From Betaproteobacteria bacterium (GTDB taxonomy: Bacteria > Pseudomonadota > Gammaproteobacteria > Burkholderiales > SG8-39): 16,542 bases of DNA. A program made the position numbers and the translations under genes. This document shows positions 14,055 through 16,542 of the stretch, piece by piece (position 1 is the first letter of the stretch; every line of letters starts with the position of its first letter). The stretch is taken from positions 1-16,542 of the forward strand of contig JAAOZY010000387.1 of the NCBI GenBank assembly GCA_012274205.1, written 5' to 3'. A model generated the notes under the pieces. The model was given only the letters and a program-made list of their open reading frames with translations. It was not told the DNA's origin and did not search any database.

Positions 14055-14759
14055 ATGCGAACAACACCCAGTGTGATGATCACCGGCGCCAACCGCGGCC
14101 TCGGGCTGGAATGGACACGGCAGTATGCCGAGGCCGGCTGGCAGGTGTTCGCCAGCTGCCGCCGCCCCGAGGAGGCCGACGACCTCAGGACCCTGGCCGA
14201 TAGCCACCCGCGGGTCAGCCTGCATCGGCTCGACGTGACCGACAGCGAGCAACTGCGCACCCTGCAGCTCGATCTGGAGGAAGCCCGGTTCGACGTGCTG
14301 CTCAACAACGCGGGCGTGTATCTGGACAAGTTCACGGGCGACTTCGGCGGCATCGACTACGACGTCTGGCTGCGTACCTTCGCCGTCAACACACTGGGGG
14401 CGGTGCGGGTAAGCGAGGCCTTCATCGAGCAGGTGGCCCGCAGCGAGAAAAAACGGGTGGTGGCGATCAGCAGCCACATGGGCGCCATCGCCGAGATTGC
14501 TGCGCCCGGCAACTACGCCTACCGCTCCAGCAAGACGGCCCTGAATGCCGCCATGAAGGGACTCTCACTACTACTTGTGCAACGTGGCATCGGTGTCCTG
14601 CTGCTGCATCCGGGATGGGTGAAAACCCGCATGGGCGGACCGGATGCGCCGTTCACCCCCGAGCAGAGCGTGCGCGGCATGCGCGCCCTGGTGGATAACT
14701 TCAAGCCGGAGATGAACGGGCGCTTTTTCCGCCACGACGGCAGCGAGATTCCCTGGTGA
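14055..14759 (+). CDS. Short-chain dehydrogenase/reductase (SDR)
   Basis: The 234-aa product starts at ATG 14055, with GGAGAA seven bases upstream. It has the classical SDR layout: the cofactor-binding TGANRGLG (10-17), CRRPEE after the second strand, LDVTD (59-63), NNAG (84-87), the catalytic Ser140 in ISSHMG, and Tyr156-x3-Lys160 in YRSSK. HPGWVKTRMGG (185-195) is the usual segment after the active site, and it places this in the csgA/YciK-like group of NAD(P)-dependent oxidoreductases. The Arg in CRRP suggests NADP(H). The substrate is unknown. It is divergent from ligD and its stop directly touches the stop of the phosphatase gene. A decayed copy of its 5' end lies before DUF72. Confidence 0.92.
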   Translation: MRTTPSVMITGANRGLGLEWTRQYAEAGWQVFASCRRPEEADDLRTLADSHPRVSLHRLDVTDSEQLRTLQLDLEEARFDVLLNNAGVYLDKFTGDFGGIDYDVWLRTFAVNTLGAVRVSEAFIEQVARSEKKRVVAISSHMGAIAEIAAPGNYAYRSSKTALNAAMKGLSLLLVQRGIGVLLLHPGWVKTRMGGPDAPFTPEQSVRGMRALVDNFKPEMNGRFFRHDGSEIPW

Positions 14760-15944
14760 TCAGGCGAGCGGGGCAACGACGAGCGGCACGATCATTTCCG
14801 CCGCGCTGAGTCCGCCATGCACGCCGATGTGGGTATGGCGCGCCTCGCCCTGGAGCCAGTCGCGCAGGATGGCGCGGCCTTTGGGGATGAGGACATAGTC
14901 GCCGATCCGGTCGCGCAGGGCGGGGTGGGCGTCGCCCGGCCCCAGCCAGCCCTGCTGCAGGATGTCTTCGCTCTTGAATAGCTGGACCCGGTCGGCCAGG
15001 TTCTCGCGGACGTAGTCCTCGAATTGCGTTTCCCGGCCTGCGCGCACGTAGGCGTAGGCCATGCGCGATTCACCGCACAGGGGCAGCAGCAGGGTTTCGC
15101 GCAGGCCGGGATGGTGGTCGAGATCGATGACCTCATCCACCGCGGTGTCGATGAAGCCATGGTCGGCGGTGACGATGACGTGGCTGCCGCTGTCGCGCGC
15201 CACGTTCACCAGTTGGGCGAAGCCGGCGTCGAGCGCGGCGAAGGCTTCCGCCACCTGCGGGCTGTGGATGCCGTATTCGTGCGCCAGGCAGTCGTGCTGC
15301 GGCCAGTAGGCATGAACGTAGCTGCGCGGGGCGTCGCTGCGCAACAGTCCGGCGATGAGGGCGAACATTTCGTCGAGGGTGTCGTAACCGTGCAGCGTGG
15401 CCTCGCCGGACAGCGCGACGTTGAAATCCGAATGGATGATGTGATTCGGACTGACCACGTGGCAGGGCAGCAGCAGGCGGTCGTACAGCGGGGTGAGGTC
15501 GAACAGCGTCGCCGGCGTGACGCCCGCATCGCGCAGGGCATGGCGGCCGGCGCGGACGCGGAAAGGCAGCGGCGCGGCGATGGCGCCGATCTCGCGGAAA
15601 TACATGTGCCAGCCGGTCAGCCCGTGCTGTTGCGGGGCGAGGCCGGTGAGGAAGGTGGGAATGGCGCTCGCCGTGGTGGAGGGGAAGACCGAGGTGAGCG
15701 GGCTGCGCAGGTGCTGGCGCAAGGCGCCGTCATGGCCGAGCAGATAGTCGTGGCCCAGTCCGTCGACCACCAGCAGCACCAGATGCCGTGCATCGGCCAG
15801 AGCCGCGGGCGGTAGCGCCGTCAGCGGCGCATAGGGGCTGCTGCCACCGAGCGCGGTGGTGATGGAACTCATGAGATTGACCAGGCTGCCGCCGCGATAG
15901 TCGGGCAGGGTGAAGTCGGGGTCCATACAGGATTCCGGTGTCAT
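14760..15944 (-). CDS. Alkaline-phosphatase-superfamily phosphodiesterase/nucleotide pyrophosphatase-like protein
   Basis: The 394-aa product from ATG 15944 shows the metal and nucleophile motifs of the superfamily: LVLLVVDGLGHDYL (55-68, Asp61), FPSTTASAIPTFLTG (87-101, Thr91 or Thr92 as nucleophile), YWPQHDCLAHEYG (213-225), VIVTADHGFID (256-266, Asp261-His262) and the C-terminal VHGGLSAAEMIVPL (375-388, His376). It resembles type I phosphodiesterase/nucleotide pyrophosphatases, but the substrate is not predictable. No signal peptide is seen. The start is uncertain: ATG 15974, 16001 and 16055 are in frame upstream, but that stretch looks unlike the family and contains a perfect stem-loop, whereas relatives begin shortly before LPDYRGGSLVNLM. 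The stop codon abuts the convergent SDR stop with no space for a terminator. Confidence 0.88.
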   Translation of the reverse strand: MTPESCMDPDFTLPDYRGGSLVNLMSSITTALGGSSPYAPLTALPPAALADARHLVLLVVDGLGHDYLLGHDGALRQHLRSPLTSVFPSTTASAIPTFLTGLAPQQHGLTGWHMYFREIGAIAAPLPFRVRAGRHALRDAGVTPATLFDLTPLYDRLLLPCHVVSPNHIIHSDFNVALSGEATLHGYDTLDEMFALIAGLLRSDAPRSYVHAYWPQHDCLAHEYGIHSPQVAEAFAALDAGFAQLVNVARDSGSHVIVTADHGFIDTAVDEVIDLDHHPGLRETLLLPLCGESRMAYAYVRAGRETQFEDYVRENLADRVQLFKSEDILQQGWLGPGDAHPALRDRIGDYVLIPKGRAILRDWLQGEARHTHIGVHGGLSAAEMIVPLVVAPLA

Positions 15945-15985
15945 GGCTGTTTCGTCGGCCAGGTGTGGTGCCATTGTGTATGGGA

Positions 15986-16007
15986 CCTGCCAGTGTTGCA
16001 TGGCAGG
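15986..16007 (-). promoter_or_regulatory. Perfect stem-loop in the probable 5' leader of the phosphatase gene
   Basis: CCTGCCA (15986-15992) and TGGCAGG (16001-16007) form a 7-bp stem with an 8-base loop. It lies between a possible -10 box and the chosen start codon. If ATG 16055 were the true start it would be coding instead, so it is used here as one argument for the shorter protein. Confidence 0.35.
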
Positions 16008-16108
16008 CAGGGATGACGCCGGCCTTACGTCCTGAACGGCCTTTTCCGCTTCCATGCTCTCGATCTGCGGGATGTCTTTTGTGCGGATGCTGCTTGATGA
16101 TCCGCTTC

Positions 16109-16114
16109 ACTATA
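16109..16114 (-). promoter_or_regulatory. Possible -10 box (TATAGT) for the phosphatase gene
   Basis: Reading leftward, TATAGT stands out in a GC-rich gap between the aldehyde dehydrogenase stop and the phosphatase gene. No good -35 box is found at 16-18 bases, so the call rests on the hexamer and its position alone. Confidence 0.3.
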
Positions 16115-16164
16115 GTCGGTTCGCTGGCGGGCAAGGATTTTCCAGGGCGAAGCGCCCGCACCGC

Positions 16165-16542
16165 TCAGTTCACTCGCGGCAGATCTTCCCAGCGCGTGGT
16201 GTAGGCGGGCGAGACGCGATCGCGTCGCATCTGCCACGGTTTGTTCACGCCTTCCGACGCCAGCCGCAGGGTGCCGCTGCCCCACTGGGCGTTGGCGCGG
16301 TCGATCACCTCGTCTTCGCCATCGAATTTCAGCACGCTCATGACAGGCCCGAAAATCTCCTCGCGGGCGATGCGCATGGAGTCAGTGACACCGGTGAAGA
16401 CTGTCGGCTCGACGAAGAAGCCGCCCTGGAAACCTTGCAGCGAGGGCACATTGCCGCCGCAGGCGAGAACAGCTCCGTCCCGCTTGCCGATCTCGATATA
16501 GCCTACCACCTTGTCATGCTGCGCCTTCGACACCAGCGGCCC
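16165..16542 (-). pseudogene. Aldehyde dehydrogenase (betaine-aldehyde-type), truncated with foreign C-terminal tail
   Basis: The gene enters from beyond the right edge. The visible 125 codons begin GPLVSKAQHDKVVGYIEIGK and continue through GGFFVEPTVF and REEIFGPVMSVLKFDGEDEV, an unmistakable NAD-dependent aldehyde dehydrogenase and most like betaine aldehyde dehydrogenases. Homology stops after IDRANA, at about 16288. The expected continuation (the EFGLAAGVFT type of segment and the PFGGYKxSGxGRE element, roughly 80-90 residues) is absent in all three minus frames. Instead there are about 38 unrelated codons ending MRRDRVSPAYTTRWEDLPRVN. I do not recognise this tail; it may be the end of another gene joined by deletion. 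The catalytic Cys would be off-window, but loss of the C-terminal part should destroy folding and tetramer formation. A 5-bp GGGCG/CGCCC hairpin (16145-16157) follows the stop without a T-run. Confidence 0.7.

Noticed and set aside
16213..16226. 14-bp perfect palindrome GACGCGATCGCGTC
   Set aside because: It lies inside the open reading frame of the dehydrogenase tail and such palindromes arise easily from Arg/Asp codons in GC-rich DNA; no second copy was seen.

Overview
The window is a GC-rich chromosomal segment, most likely from a betaproteobacterium (Thiobacillus/Nitrosomonadales-like). That placement is an inference from base composition, the LigD architecture and the style of the proteins; no rRNA or other phylogenetic marker is present. 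I see no tRNA, rRNA, CRISPR array, integrase or transposase. Coding density is high and most gene ends are very close together or overlap.

Left part (1-2605). The window opens inside a DUF3616 protein (+). It meets a hemolysin III/TrhA-type membrane protein (-) tail to tail. Upstream of that gene lies a compact repeat of two stem-loops carrying three copies of one 17-mer (1394-1500). Next are a 91-aa protein of unknown function (-) and, divergently, an exported nitroreductase-like flavoprotein (+).

Centre-left (2891-6872). Three + genes are packed with overlapping or near-overlapping ends. They encode a histidine-rich predicted outer-membrane beta-barrel, a small periplasmic phosphate-binding-like protein, and an inner-membrane HAMP-PAS-GGDEF-EAL protein. 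The GGDEF, I-site and EAL motifs all look intact. Together they resemble a trans-envelope c-di-GMP signalling unit, similar in layout to YfiBNR and NspS-MbaA but built from different parts. I consider this the most interesting system here. It is followed by a small exported protein and a DUF457/YdjM-type membrane hydrolase. The 285-bp (2606-2890) and 244-bp (6873-7116) gaps on either side hold no gene or strong terminator that I can defend.

Centre-right (7948-14759). A metallo-beta-lactamase-fold protein (-) is divergent from a DUF72 protein (+). DUF72 runs tail to tail, with a 25-bp overlap, into a minus-strand operon ligD-ku-(MerR/TPR). LigD is a full PE-ligase-polymerase protein, so with Ku this is a complete bacterial NHEJ pair, plus a third protein with a MerR-like DNA-binding domain and TPRs. 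Upstream of ligD, a short-chain dehydrogenase (SDR) runs divergently. The ligD/SDR and MBL/DUF72 intergenic regions share a roughly 75-83-bp conserved element. The copy before DUF72 is followed by collinear pieces of the SDR gene itself, now forming a 21-codon reading frame that overlaps the DUF72 start. This looks like an old partial duplication of the SDR 5' region that may now act as a translated leader.

Right edge (14760-16542). An alkaline-phosphatase-superfamily protein (-) abuts the SDR stop. Next to it is the 3' part of an aldehyde dehydrogenase (-) whose C-terminal portion has been replaced by an unrelated tail of about 38 residues, so it is probably broken.
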